From contig NZ_CP022416.1 of assembly GCF_002222635.1 (NCBI RefSeq), forward strand, positions 186,001 to 250,000: 64,000 bases of DNA. Direction: 5' to 3'. The first letter of the stretch is position 1, and the number at the start of each line of letters is the position of its first letter. Positions 8,789-17,726 of this stretch are shown here, in pieces. The notes below the pieces were generated by a model. That model was given only the letters and a program-made list of their open reading frames with translations, was not told the DNA's origin and searched no databases. The position numbers and the translations under genes were made by a program. The DNA is from Pseudosulfitobacter pseudonitzschiae (GTDB lineage: Bacteria; Pseudomonadota; Alphaproteobacteria; Rhodobacterales; Rhodobacteraceae).

Positions 8789-9712
8789 ATGCTGGGCTAT
8801 CTTATCAGGCGGGTTCTGCTGCTGATCCCCGTTTTCCTTGCGGTGTCTGTGGTGATCTTTTCGATCATCCACATGATACCGGGCGACCCGATCGACAATC
8901 TTCTCAAGATCGGGGCCGGCCCCGATCAACGCGAAATCATCACCGCCCGCTACGGCTTGGACAAGCCGCTGGTGGTGCAATACTGGATCTGGCTTAGTGG
9001 CGTGATGCAAGGTGATCTTGGCACCGCCATCGTGGCCCGCAGGCCGGTAGCCGATCTGATCGCCCAAGCCTTGCCCCATTCGCTGACACTGGGCCTGTGC
9101 GCATTGGCATTTTCCAGCTTTTTCGGGATTGTTCTGGGTACGATTGCCGCGCTGAACCGCGACCGCTGGATTGACCAGATCATCATGACAGTCGTGCTGA
9201 TGGGCTCGACTATTCCGGGCTTTTGGCTGGGTTTGCTGCTGATCCTGGTGTTCTCTGTCTGGCTGGGCATGTTTCCCGTATCGGGCGCGCGCGACTTGTC
9301 CTCGCTGGTGCTGCCTGTCCTTACAGTTGGTCTGGGCGGTACGGCCCTTGTTGCTCGCGTCACGCGCGTTGCGATGATCGAGGCGGGCCAGCGCGATTTC
9401 CTGATGTTGCTGCACGCCAAGGGCATGCGCCCCCTGCGCATCCAGCTGCGCCATGTTCTGCGCCACGCGCTTATTCCCGTTGTAACCATCCTGTCGCTGC
9501 GCATCGGCTGGATATTGGGTGGCGCAGTCACGGTCGAGGTGGTCTTTGCCCGCCCGGGCTTGGGTACCTTGCTGATCAAATCGCTGAACCAGCATGATTA
9601 TCCGGTGGTTCAGGCCTGTCTGCTGATCCTCGCGATGGCGGTGATGCTGGGTACCTTGGCGGGCGACATCATTCAGGCGGCAATGGACCCGCGTGTCAGG
9701 GCGGCGCTGTGA
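8789..9712 (+). CDS. Dpp/Opp-type ABC permease 1 (DppB-like)
   Basis: 307 residues, six predicted membrane helices, the first at about 8-30 in the standard MLGYLIRRVLLLIPVFLAV start of DppB-type permeases. The periplasmic loop after it carries IPGDP and YGLDKPLVVQYW. The coupling-helix EAA-type motif lies near LLHAKGMRPLRIQLRHVLRHALIP, which docks to the ATPases. Its stop overlaps the GTG of the second permease, so the two are co-translated. Confidence 0.92.
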   Translation: MLGYLIRRVLLLIPVFLAVSVVIFSIIHMIPGDPIDNLLKIGAGPDQREIITARYGLDKPLVVQYWIWLSGVMQGDLGTAIVARRPVADLIAQALPHSLTLGLCALAFSSFFGIVLGTIAALNRDRWIDQIIMTVVLMGSTIPGFWLGLLLILVFSVWLGMFPVSGARDLSSLVLPVLTVGLGGTALVARVTRVAMIEAGQRDFLMLLHAKGMRPLRIQLRHVLRHALIPVVTILSLRIGWILGGAVTVEVVFARPGLGTLLIKSLNQHDYPVVQACLLILAMAVMLGTLAGDIIQAAMDPRVRAAL

Positions 9713-10575
9713 CAGGGTATGGCAAGTTGAACATCGCCAACACCACGCTTGGCCGTGCGATGCGCCGGCCCAAAGGGATGATTGCAGGCGCTTGGCTGGT
9801 CATGCTGGTCTTTGTCGCGGTCTTTGCACCCTATCTCACGCCCTATGATTACGACATCCAGAACCTGCCCAACGCCTTTACACCTCCCGGCTCGGAACAC
9901 TGGCTGGGCACCGACGAATTCGGGCGCGACCTGCTGACGCGTATCATGTACGGCGCGCGCACCTCGCTTACTGTGTCGACAATCGCGATCGGTATTTCGG
10001 TGTTCTGCGGCATGTGTCTTGGTGCTGCTGCCGGATACTTCGGTGGCCGCTTCGACAGGGCGGTGACTGCCGTGGTTGATCTGACGTGGTCGTTTCCCGA
10101 AATTCTGGTAGCGCTAATTCTGGTGGCCATTATCGGCCCCGGTGTGACGGGGACAATGGTGGCCATTGGCGTGGCCTATCTGGCGCAGTTCACACGGTTG
10201 ACGCGGGCGCAGATCATGGCGATCAAATCCGAAACCTATATCGAGGCGTCCCTGTCACTGGGTGCCAGCCACGGCCATATCCTGATGCGGCACCTGTTGC
10301 CCAATGCACTGGCGCCGGTGATCATCGCTGCCATGCTGGCCACGGGCGACGCGATCATTCTCGAAGCAACACTGGGCTTTTTCGGACTTGGTGCGCAGCC
10401 GCCGACGCCCAGCTGGGGCGGGCTGATGTCGTCCGGTACCGCGCAGATGTTCAAGGCACCGTGGATCATCATCATTCCCGGTGTAGCAGTGGCCGTGACT
10501 GTCTTTGCCATCAATTTGTTCGGCGACGCGCTGATCCATGCGCTGGATGTGCGCGCGCGTGTGCGGGAAAGCTGA
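9709..10575 (+). CDS. Dpp/Opp-type ABC permease 2 (DppC-like)
   Basis: 288 residues starting at a GTG that overlaps the previous stop (GTGA). Family hallmarks: a cytoplasmic N-tail before the first helix (about 23-45), the periplasmic HWLGTDEFGRDLLTRIMYGARTSL, the coupling motif EASLSLGASHGHILMRHLLPNALAP, and LGAQPPTPSWG near the end. Forms the membrane channel with the preceding permease. The next gene begins on the last base of its stop codon. Confidence 0.92.
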   Translation: MTGYGKLNIANTTLGRAMRRPKGMIAGAWLVMLVFVAVFAPYLTPYDYDIQNLPNAFTPPGSEHWLGTDEFGRDLLTRIMYGARTSLTVSTIAIGISVFCGMCLGAAAGYFGGRFDRAVTAVVDLTWSFPEILVALILVAIIGPGVTGTMVAIGVAYLAQFTRLTRAQIMAIKSETYIEASLSLGASHGHILMRHLLPNALAPVIIAAMLATGDAIILEATLGFFGLGAQPPTPSWGGLMSSGTAQMFKAPWIIIIPGVAVAVTVFAINLFGDALIHALDVRARVRES

Positions 10576-11540
10576 TGTTGCTGAGTGTCAAAAACCTGTC
10601 GGTTGGTATCGGAAATCTGACCTTGCTGGAAGGCGTCAGTTTCGAGCTGGCCAAGGGCGAGATTCTGGGCTTGGTGGGCGAAAGCGGTTCTGGTAAATCG
10701 CTGACCGCGCTGGCGCTGACGGGGTTGCTGCCCCTGATCGGCGGGCGTGTCACTGCCGGAGCGCTCGAATTCGACGGCACTGATATTGCCACCTTGCCCA
10801 AAGGCAAATTGCGTGCCCTGCGCGGGCGGCGGATTGCATTTATCACGCAGAATCCGATGACGGCGCTAGACCCTGTGCAGCGTATTGGTGAACAGGTTGA
10901 TTTTGTCTCGCGCACGCACCTCGGGCTGGACCGTGCCGCCGCCCGCGCGCGCACCGTCGAACTGCTGACCCAGCTGCGCATCCCGCAGGCGAATACCATC
11001 TGTTCGGCCTATCCGCACCAACTGTCAGGCGGCATGAAGCAGCGCATCGTCATCGCAATGGCGTTGGCTGGCAAACCCGACCTGATCGTCGCGGACGAGC
11101 CGACCACGGCGCTGGATGTGACTGTGCAAGCGCAGATCATCCATCTGCTGACCCGTCTGGTGCGCGCGCGCGGCCTTGCCCTTGTTCTGATCACCCATGA
11201 CATGGGGGTGGTCGCGCAAGCCTGTGACAAGGTTGCGGTGCTCTATGCGGGGCGTCTGGCAGAGCAAAAGCCGGTCAATGCGCTGTTTGCAAACCCGCAG
11301 CATCCCTACTCTGCCGCCCTGATCGACTGCATCCCCCGCGATGGCATGGCACCGGGCACGTTGACCGGAATTCCGGGCAATGTGGCCTCTGCAACGGCCT
11401 ATCCAACGGGCTGCCGTTTTCACCCCCGCTGCCCCAATGCGGGGGTGGGATGTGACACCAAGGTGCCAACGCAACGCACCCTGTCAAATGAGGGCACTGT
11501 CGCCTGCCATTACCCACTGAACGGAGCGCCGGATGTCTGA
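10575..11540 (+). CDS. Dpp/Opp-type ABC ATPase 1 (DppD-like)
   Basis: 321 residues. Complete ATPase: Walker A GESGSGKS (about 35-42), Q-loop ITQNPMTALDP, signature LSGGMKQR, Walker B LIVADEPTTALD, and H-loop ITHDM. A C-terminal oligopeptide/dipeptide extension with CRFHPRCPNAGVGC provides the cysteines that bind an Fe-S cluster in some Dpp ATPases. ATG at 10575 shares a base with the preceding TGA. It should pair with the ATPase encoded next. Confidence 0.92.
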   Translation: MLLSVKNLSVGIGNLTLLEGVSFELAKGEILGLVGESGSGKSLTALALTGLLPLIGGRVTAGALEFDGTDIATLPKGKLRALRGRRIAFITQNPMTALDPVQRIGEQVDFVSRTHLGLDRAAARARTVELLTQLRIPQANTICSAYPHQLSGGMKQRIVIAMALAGKPDLIVADEPTTALDVTVQAQIIHLLTRLVRARGLALVLITHDMGVVAQACDKVAVLYAGRLAEQKPVNALFANPQHPYSAALIDCIPRDGMAPGTLTGIPGNVASATAYPTGCRFHPRCPNAGVGCDTKVPTQRTLSNEGTVACHYPLNGAPDV

Positions 11541-12477
11541 ACCTCTCGTTAAAATTCAGACCCTGTCCAAACGCTTTTACACTCCTGGCGGGTTACTGAA
11601 AAAGCCGCGCAGCATGCTGGCCGTGCGCGATGTGTCACTGTCGATTGCCCGTGGCGACATTGTCGGCGTTGTCGGTGAAAGCGGCTGTGGCAAATCTACA
11701 TTCGCGCGGCTGGTGTTGCGGTTGATTGACCCGACCGACGGCTCGGTCTGTTTCGAAGGGGCGGATCTGACCAAACTGCGCCGCCGCGACCTGCGTAAAA
11801 TGCGTCAGCGCATGGCGATGGTGTTTCAAGATCCCTATTCCTCGCTTGATCCGCGCTATCGGGTGGCCGACGCGCTGGCAGAGCCTTTTGTGGTGCAAGG
11901 CGACCGCGTACCCAACGGGCGGATTGCGGACTTACTGACCAAGGTCGGTCTGCCGACCTCGATGGCCCAAAGCTATCCCCATCAGCTTTCAGGTGGGCAG
12001 CGCCAGCGGGTTGGTATCGCGCGGGCACTGGCGCTGAACCCCGACTTTATCGTGCTGGACGAACCCACCGCCTCGCTGGACGTGTCAATTCAGGCCCAGA
12101 TCATCTCTTTGATCCAGCAATTGCAGCGCGATCTTGATCTGACATATCTGTTTATCAGCCACGATCTTGGGCTGGTCCGCTATTTCTGCAATCGTATCGT
12201 CGTGATGTATCTGGGTGCCGTGGTCGAGGAACTGCCCGACCCCCAAGCCGCCCCGCGCCATCCCTATACCCACGCGCTGATGGCCAGCACCTTTGCGCCC
12301 GATCCGACCAACCGCCAGGACACCACCGAACTGACCGGCGAAATCCCCAGCGGTTTCGACCTGCCGCCCGGCTGCGCCTTTGCTGCCCGTTGCCCCAATG
12401 TCACGGCACGGTGCCGCGAGTCTGTTCCCGTGTTGTCCGAAGGGCCGCACCCCGTTGCCTGTTTTCACCCACTCTAA
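11533..12477 (+). CDS. Dpp/Opp-type ABC ATPase 2 (DppF-like)
   Basis: 314 residues, overlapping the preceding gene by eight bases. Walker A GESGCGKST, Q-loop VFQDPYSSLDPR, signature LSGGQRQR, Walker B FIVLDEPTASLD and H-loop ISHDL are all intact. The C-terminal extension carries GCAFAARCPNVTARC. With the DppD-like ATPase it completes a full five-gene importer (binding protein, two permeases, two ATPases). The metallopeptidase gene begins nine bases after its stop. Confidence 0.92.
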   Translation: MSEPLVKIQTLSKRFYTPGGLLKKPRSMLAVRDVSLSIARGDIVGVVGESGCGKSTFARLVLRLIDPTDGSVCFEGADLTKLRRRDLRKMRQRMAMVFQDPYSSLDPRYRVADALAEPFVVQGDRVPNGRIADLLTKVGLPTSMAQSYPHQLSGGQRQRVGIARALALNPDFIVLDEPTASLDVSIQAQIISLIQQLQRDLDLTYLFISHDLGLVRYFCNRIVVMYLGAVVEELPDPQAAPRHPYTHALMASTFAPDPTNRQDTTELTGEIPSGFDLPPGCAFAARCPNVTARCRESVPVLSEGPHPVACFHPL

Positions 12478-12486
12478 GGAGTCATC

Positions 12487-13992
12487 ATGACGCACCGTGT
12501 CCTTACTGCCGAATTTATCCATGAAAGCAATACCTTCAAAAAGGGCCTGACCGAATTGCACAATTTCGAGGTTGATGTGCTGCTGGAAGGCGATGCAGCA
12601 CTGGACCGTCTGTGTGACACCAACACCGGATTGGCAGGCTTTCAGGATGTCGCGACTGAAGCAGGCTGGGACATGATGCATGTGATCTCTGCCTATGCGG
12701 TTCCGGGTTCCAAGGTGTCCAAACACGCCTTTGACTATGTTTCCGACAAAATCTGTGCCGCTGCCCAAAAGCATAAAGACAGCCTTGATGGTATCCTGCT
12801 GGCCTTGCACGGTGCGATGGTCACCGAGTTTTGCGAGGACGGAGAGGGCGAATTACTGCAACGTCTGCGCGATATCGTGGGGCCGGCTATGCCCATCTCC
12901 ACAACGCTGGACCTGCACTGTAATGTCACGCCGCAGATGGTCGAACTGGCCGATATTATCGTGTCCTATAAAACCTATCCCCACATCGATTTGCGCGAAC
13001 GCGGGCGGCAGGCGGGCCATATTCTGAACGCGACGATGGCCGGAAAAATCAGCCCTAAAACCCGCCGCGCCCATTGTCCGATGTTGGACGATCCGAATGG
13101 TGGCCGCACCGATGTTGGCCCGATTGTGCCGCTCTACGCACGCGCACTGGAACACGAGGCCGAACCGGGCATTCACTGTGTCTCGATCAACGCGGGGTTT
13201 AGCGATGCAGACATCCAGCACATGGGGCCCACGGTTCTGGTCACCTATGACGCCAAAACCGACGGCGCAGAGGACCGTGCGCAAGAGATTTCCCAACAGA
13301 TCGCAACCGAGATATGGCAGGCCCGCAACAGTATCGCCAACGACTTTCTGAGCGTCGAGGCGGCCTGTGCGGTCGCTAAATCATTCGACACCGCCCAAGG
13401 GCCATTGGTAATTGCGGATTATGCCGACAACCCCGGTTCGGGCGCCTATGGCGATGCCACAAACCTGTTGGCCGCGATGCTTGACGCAGGTCTGGAAAAT
13501 GCAACCTTCGCTCCGATGATCGACCCCGAAGCCGCCGAAATGTTGTGTAAACACAGCATCGGCGACACCGTGACCCTGTCGCTGGGCGGCAAGAACGATC
13601 CTGCATTCGGCGGCGGGCCATTGGAACTGACAGGCGAGATCCGCCACATCTCTGATGGACAGCTGATCGGTGATGGCCCGATGATGGGCGGGCTGCACCG
13701 CAGTTTTGGCCCCACGGCGGTTTTGCGTGTTGAGGGTGTCGATATTCTGGTGGTCACGGAACGCGATCAGATGCTGGACCTGCAACAGTTCAAAACCTTT
13801 GGTATCCAGCCCGAAGAAAAATCAGTTGTCGCGCTGAAGTCGATGCAGCACTTCCGTGCCGCATTCGAACCGATCGCTGGTAAGGTGATCGTCTGCGACA
13901 GCGGCGCGCTCTCGACTCCGCAAATGAGCCGTCGTCCCTATGTCAACGTGCGTCGCCCTATTTGGCCGCTGGATACGGAAGCACAAATGTAG
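12487..13992 (+). CDS. M81-family (MlrC-like) metallopeptidase
   Basis: 501 residues. The N-terminal TAEFIHESNTFKKG is the signature of the M81/MlrC family. Further family landmarks are GILLALHGAMVTE, TLDLHCNVTPQMV, YKTYPHIDLRERGRQAG and DYADNPGSGAYGDATNLL, which include the zinc-ligand Asp and His residues. MlrC from microcystin degraders opens small linear peptides with unusual residues. Most relatives in Proteobacteria lie beside Dpp-type importers, as here, and have no proven substrate. GGAGTCATC precedes the ATG. The product is probably cytoplasmic, since no signal peptide is seen. Confidence 0.88.
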   Translation: MTHRVLTAEFIHESNTFKKGLTELHNFEVDVLLEGDAALDRLCDTNTGLAGFQDVATEAGWDMMHVISAYAVPGSKVSKHAFDYVSDKICAAAQKHKDSLDGILLALHGAMVTEFCEDGEGELLQRLRDIVGPAMPISTTLDLHCNVTPQMVELADIIVSYKTYPHIDLRERGRQAGHILNATMAGKISPKTRRAHCPMLDDPNGGRTDVGPIVPLYARALEHEAEPGIHCVSINAGFSDADIQHMGPTVLVTYDAKTDGAEDRAQEISQQIATEIWQARNSIANDFLSVEAACAVAKSFDTAQGPLVIADYADNPGSGAYGDATNLLAAMLDAGLENATFAPMIDPEAAEMLCKHSIGDTVTLSLGGKNDPAFGGGPLELTGEIRHISDGQLIGDGPMMGGLHRSFGPTAVLRVEGVDILVVTERDQMLDLQQFKTFGIQPEEKSVVALKSMQHFRAAFEPIAGKVIVCDSGALSTPQMSRRPYVNVRRPIWPLDTEAQM

Positions 13993-14005
13993 CAACACTT
14001 GGACA

Positions 14006-14025
14006 CCCCCGCACATTTGCGGGGG
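14006..14025 (+). other. Intercistronic hairpin between M81 peptidase and amidase genes
   Basis: CCCCCGCA pairs perfectly with TGCGGGGG across a CATT loop (8-bp stem). No U-run follows, so it is more likely an mRNA-stabilising or partial-attenuation structure than a full terminator. It separates the transport/peptidase part of the operon from the DavA/DavB-like pair. Confidence 0.5.
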
Positions 14026-14065
14026 CAATCAAAGCTGCGCGCTTGAACAGGCAAAGGAGACCCGC

Positions 14066-14887
14066 GTGAGAATAGCATGTATGCAGATTGCACCTCTGGC
14101 GTCGGATGTGGCGGGCAGTCTGGACCTTCTGGAGGACCATGCGGCCAAGGCAAAGGCGGCAGACTGCGATCTGCTGGTGACGCCAGAGATGTACTTGACG
14201 GGCTACAACATCGGTGCGGCACGGGTGCAGCAACTGGCACAGCCTGTCACTGGCCCCAGCGCCGAACGTGTCGCAGAAATCGCCCGCCGCAACGGTTTGG
14301 CGATCTTGTATGGCTATCCCGAAAAAGACCCCGATGGCGGGGCGGCCTTTAACTCTGTGCAATTGATCGACCAATCAGGCAACCGCATCGCAAACTACCG
14401 CAAAACACATCTTTATGGCGATGTGGACCGCGCACAGTTTCAGGCGGGTGACGCGCGCGCGCCGGTGATCTTGTGGCATGGCTGGAAGGTTGCGTTGGCC
14501 ATTTGCTATGATATCGAATTCCCCGAACTGACCCGCGCCTATGCCCTGGGCGGGGCCGAACTGGTCCTGACCCCGACTGCCAATATGATCCCATACGACA
14601 GCGTTGCCACCAGACTGGTTCCCGCCCGCGCCGAAGAAAACGGACTGTTCGTCGTCTATGCCAACTATTGCGGCACCGAAGCTGCGTTTGATTATTGCGG
14701 GCTGTCGTGTGTATGCGGACCCGATGGCCGCGATGTTGCGCGGGCGGGCAGGGGGCCGGGGCTGATCGTGGCCGATCTTGACCGGTCCGAAATAGCGCAA
14801 ACCAGACAGGCCGTGCGCTATCTGACCGACCGGCGCCCCGAGATTTACAACCGAACCGTACAGAGAACCGCCCGCGATGACACCTGA
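14066..14887 (+). CDS. davA-like: Nitrilase-superfamily amidase, DavA-like (5-aminovaleramidase)
   Basis: 273 residues from a GTG with AAGGAGA upstream; a longer frame to 13940 runs through the hairpin and is rejected. The nitrilase triad is intact: E41 (TPEMYLTGYN), K113 (RKTHLYGD) and C147 (ICYDIEFPE). Length fits DavA-type amidases (about 265 residues) that hydrolyse 5-aminovaleramide to 5-aminovalerate and ammonia. The main support is the neighbour: the next gene overlaps by eleven bases and encodes a DavB-like monooxygenase, whose product would be an amide. An N-carbamoyl-putrescine amidase or other omega-amidase is the alternative. Confidence 0.75.
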   Translation: MRIACMQIAPLASDVAGSLDLLEDHAAKAKAADCDLLVTPEMYLTGYNIGAARVQQLAQPVTGPSAERVAEIARRNGLAILYGYPEKDPDGGAAFNSVQLIDQSGNRIANYRKTHLYGDVDRAQFQAGDARAPVILWHGWKVALAICYDIEFPELTRAYALGGAELVLTPTANMIPYDSVATRLVPARAEENGLFVVYANYCGTEAAFDYCGLSCVCGPDGRDVARAGRGPGLIVADLDRSEIAQTRQAVRYLTDRRPEIYNRTVQRTARDDT

Positions 14888-16553
14888 AGACAGACCCGCC
14901 CCGCAAGTCACCGCATTCGGTCCCGATTTTACCTTTTCGTTTGATGATTGGATCAACAATCCCGCAGGTCTGGGGGCGGTACCTGCCGAAAGCCACGGTC
15001 GTACCGTGGGCATAATCGGCGCGGGTATTTCGGGCGTGATCTGCGCTTATGAGTTGATGAAACTGGGCCTGCGCCCCGTGGTTTTTGAATCCGGCCAGTT
15101 CGGCGGCAGGTTGCGCAGCCAGCGTTTTGAGGGCACCAGCAAGGCCATTGCCGAACTGGGCGGTATGCGCTTCCCGCTCTCGTCCACTGCATTTTACAGC
15201 TATGTGGACATGCTGGGCATCGAAACACGCCCCTTTCCGAACCCGCTGACCAAAGCCGCCGGATCGACTGTCATCGACCTTGCGGGCGAGACGCTCTATG
15301 CCGAAACCATCGATGATCTGCCGCCGCTGTTCCGCGAGGTGGGTGCTGCCTATCAGCAAGCGCTGGAGGACCACGCCCAGTTCAGTGCGCTGCAAGCTGC
15401 CATCAAGAACCGTGATGCGGCGCTGGTGAAAGAGCTGTGGAACCCGATCGCCCGCGCATGGGACGACCGCAGCTTTTACGACTTCATCGCCTCGTCCGAT
15501 GCGTTCCGGAAACTGTCCTTTCGCCACCGCGAAGTTTTTGGTCAGGTCGGCTTTGGCACCGGCGGCTGGGACAGTGATTTTCCCAACTCGATGCTGGAAA
15601 TTTTGCGCGTGAACCTGCTGGGTCTGGATGACGACCAGCATTATATGGTCGGCGGTGTCGAACAGGTGCCACGGGGTTTGTGGACCCGCACCCCTGAAAA
15701 GATGGTGCATTGGCCCGAAGGAATGACGCTGGAGAAACTGCACGGCGGCTCGACCCGTGCGGGCGTGGTCAAGGTCCGTAAACAAGGCAGCGATGACCCC
15801 TTCGTGGTGACCGACCGTTGGGGGCGTGTTGAACAGTTCGATGCACTGATCAGCACCTGCCAAAGCTGGCTGATGACCACCTCGATGGACTTCGAGGAAC
15901 GCTTGCTCAGTCAGGAAATGTGGATGGCACTGGACCGCACACGCTATATGCAGTCGTCCAAGACCTTTGTGATGGTCGACCGTCCCTTCTGGCGCGACCG
16001 CGACCCCGATACAGGCCGCGAAGTCATGAGCGTTACCCTGACCGACCGTATGACCCGCGGCACCTATCTGTTCGAAGACGGGCCGAATGAACCTGCGGTG
16101 ATGTGCCTGACCTATTCATGGATGTCGGACGCTCTGAAGATGGAGCCGCTGCCGGTTGAAAAGCGGGTCGACCTTGCACTCGATGCTCTGCGCAAGATTT
16201 ATCCGAAGGTCGATATTGCCAAACACATCATCGGCAACCCGATCACTGTCAGTTGGGAAAGCGACGAGAACTTTCTGGGCGCGTTCAAAGGGGCTCTGCC
16301 GGGGCATTACCGGTACAATCACCGGATGTACGGGCATTTTGAACAGTCGCATATGCCGCCCGAACAGCGCGGGCTGTTTCTGGCCGGTGATGGCATCAGT
16401 TGGACCCCCGCATGGGTCGAAGGGGCGGTTCAAACCGCGCTGAACGCAGTTTGGGGCGTGATGAACCACTTGGGTGGCCGATCCCACCCCACAAATCCCG
16501 GTCCCGGCGACGTTTACGCCGAACATGGCCCCGTTGATCTGGGCGACGCTTAG
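14877..16553 (+). CDS. davB-like: FAD-dependent L-amino-acid 2-monooxygenase, DavB-like (lysine 2-monooxygenase family)
   Basis: 558 residues, matching the roughly 560 of lysine and tryptophan 2-monooxygenases. The dinucleotide fold VGIIGAGISGVICAYELMK (about 43-61) is followed by the FAD-contacting GGRLRSQ and ELGGMRFP. Long stretches such as SFRHREVFGQVGFGTGGWD and RTRYMQSSKTFVMVDRPFW agree with what I recall of Pseudomonas DavB. The C-terminal GDGISWTPAWVEGAVQTALNAVW contacts flavin. The reaction is oxidative decarboxylation of an L-amino acid to the amide one carbon shorter. Lysine is the likely substrate; arginine, tryptophan or phenylalanine cannot be excluded. A terminator follows. Confidence 0.82.
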   Translation: MTPEDRPAPQVTAFGPDFTFSFDDWINNPAGLGAVPAESHGRTVGIIGAGISGVICAYELMKLGLRPVVFESGQFGGRLRSQRFEGTSKAIAELGGMRFPLSSTAFYSYVDMLGIETRPFPNPLTKAAGSTVIDLAGETLYAETIDDLPPLFREVGAAYQQALEDHAQFSALQAAIKNRDAALVKELWNPIARAWDDRSFYDFIASSDAFRKLSFRHREVFGQVGFGTGGWDSDFPNSMLEILRVNLLGLDDDQHYMVGGVEQVPRGLWTRTPEKMVHWPEGMTLEKLHGGSTRAGVVKVRKQGSDDPFVVTDRWGRVEQFDALISTCQSWLMTTSMDFEERLLSQEMWMALDRTRYMQSSKTFVMVDRPFWRDRDPDTGREVMSVTLTDRMTRGTYLFEDGPNEPAVMCLTYSWMSDALKMEPLPVEKRVDLALDALRKIYPKVDIAKHIIGNPITVSWESDENFLGAFKGALPGHYRYNHRMYGHFEQSHMPPEQRGLFLAGDGISWTPAWVEGAVQTALNAVWGVMNHLGGRSHPTNPGPGDVYAEHGPVDLGDA

Positions 16554-16667
16554 GGTTGCGCAGCACGACATCTGTTTGCACCGTTGCGCATCGGTTCATC
16601 TGCAGACAGAGGATGCGCAACCGAACAAGGTCGGCAACAATAAACGGCACCACACCCCGAAGTGATG

Positions 16668-16692
16668 GCCGACATTGGCATGTCGGCTTTTC
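16668..16692 (+). terminator. Rho-independent terminator of the Dpp/M81/DavAB-like operon
   Basis: GCCGACA and TGTCGGC form a perfect 7-bp stem over the six-base loop TTGGCA, followed at once by TTTT. It lies 115 bases after the monooxygenase stop and before the convergent membrane-protein gene. This is the clearest intrinsic terminator in the window. Confidence 0.65.
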
Positions 16693-16742
16693 AGGTCGCG
16701 GGTCAGGCCGGTTGGTTCTACGGCGCGGCTTTGCCAATCACG

Positions 16743-17726
16743 CTATGCTGGTTGCCCGCTCTGGGCATCTGTCGGCGTTGCATCTGCCGCGCCAAGTGCG
16801 CGGTCCTTCAGCTTGCGGAATTTGCCGGACATCTGTTCTAGCTTGGCTTCCCATTCGGGATTGGGCTGCTGACCTTCGATGACCTTGAAATAGACCTGCA
16901 TCATGCACGCGATTGCAAATGGCTCCAACAATGCTGCCTTGACGCTCCACGCAAAGAGAAGCGCAAAGACCAGGCCCCCTGCCGCCCACGCACCGGGCAT
17001 CAGATAGACAACCAGTGCCGCCGGGGCGAGCATCAGCAGGAATACCAGAAAGCTAAGCCCGTAGACAAACAGCGCCAGCCACGCGGCATTTTTCAGCATC
17101 ACCTTGTAGTTTTGCCCATAGAGCACAAGCGCCTGTTTGGCGGACATCCACGCATTGGTGGATTGCGTGCGGATCGCATAAGCAAGGATCACCTCGTCGA
17201 TAAACCCGACGGCGACGCGCAGGAATGCAGACAGGATCGTGGCCAGTTGCTGCACGCCGGGAACTGGCAAGATCGTCAGAATGCCACGGGCAAGTCCGGT
17301 GATCGCGCGGATCACACCTTTGATCAACTGATCAATGGCAAACAACACGCTGGCCTGTGGAAACCGTTCTTTTACCACATCGGTTGCATGGTTGATCTGG
17401 CTTCGGCCCTCGGGCATCGGTTTGCCGTCAATCAATTCGATCAGAACGGCGATATGGCCCGCCTTGACGATATAAAGAATGTATTCACGCGCCCAGTACA
17501 TAAGCGCCCCGAAAATGCCAAAGCCCGCGAACCCGCCCCAAAAGGTCGTACCGGCCCGAAAGCTTTCATCGCCAAAGCCACCCACACCATAGCCGACACC
17601 TGCGCCAATACCCGTAACCAGAATATACCCAAGGGTGATGCCAAAGTAGACGGCCATGCGCAAAAGGATGAACGGCAGCGTCTGCAGCATCATTCGCATC
17701 GCGTTGCCCATGCTAAAGTCCCACAT
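16743..17726 (-). CDS. Multi-pass inner-membrane protein of unknown function
   Basis: 327 residues with about six hydrophobic segments: residues ~14-45, ~60-80, a pair around 150-185, and two strong ones at ~225-275. Several are glycine-rich (ILVTGIGAGVGYGVGGFG). The C-terminal ~45 residues are charged and probably cytoplasmic (WEAKLEQMSGKFRKLKDR). No transport or enzymatic motif was recognised. The start at 17726 is supported by AAGGAACGCAG; the longer frame to 17867 adds a basic leader with no ribosome site. A 12-bp inverted repeat lies about 50 bases upstream of the start. Confidence 0.7.
   Translation of the reverse strand: MWDFSMGNAMRMMLQTLPFILLRMAVYFGITLGYILVTGIGAGVGYGVGGFGDESFRAGTTFWGGFAGFGIFGALMYWAREYILYIVKAGHIAVLIELIDGKPMPEGRSQINHATDVVKERFPQASVLFAIDQLIKGVIRAITGLARGILTILPVPGVQQLATILSAFLRVAVGFIDEVILAYAIRTQSTNAWMSAKQALVLYGQNYKVMLKNAAWLALFVYGLSFLVFLLMLAPAALVVYLMPGAWAAGGLVFALLFAWSVKAALLEPFAIACMMQVYFKVIEGQQPNPEWEAKLEQMSGKFRKLKDRALGAADATPTDAQSGQPA

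Noticed and set aside
14349-15863. 504-residue minus-strand open frame opposite the DavA/DavB-like genes
   Set aside because: Antisense to two enzymes with catalytic motifs; no start signal or recognisable domain.
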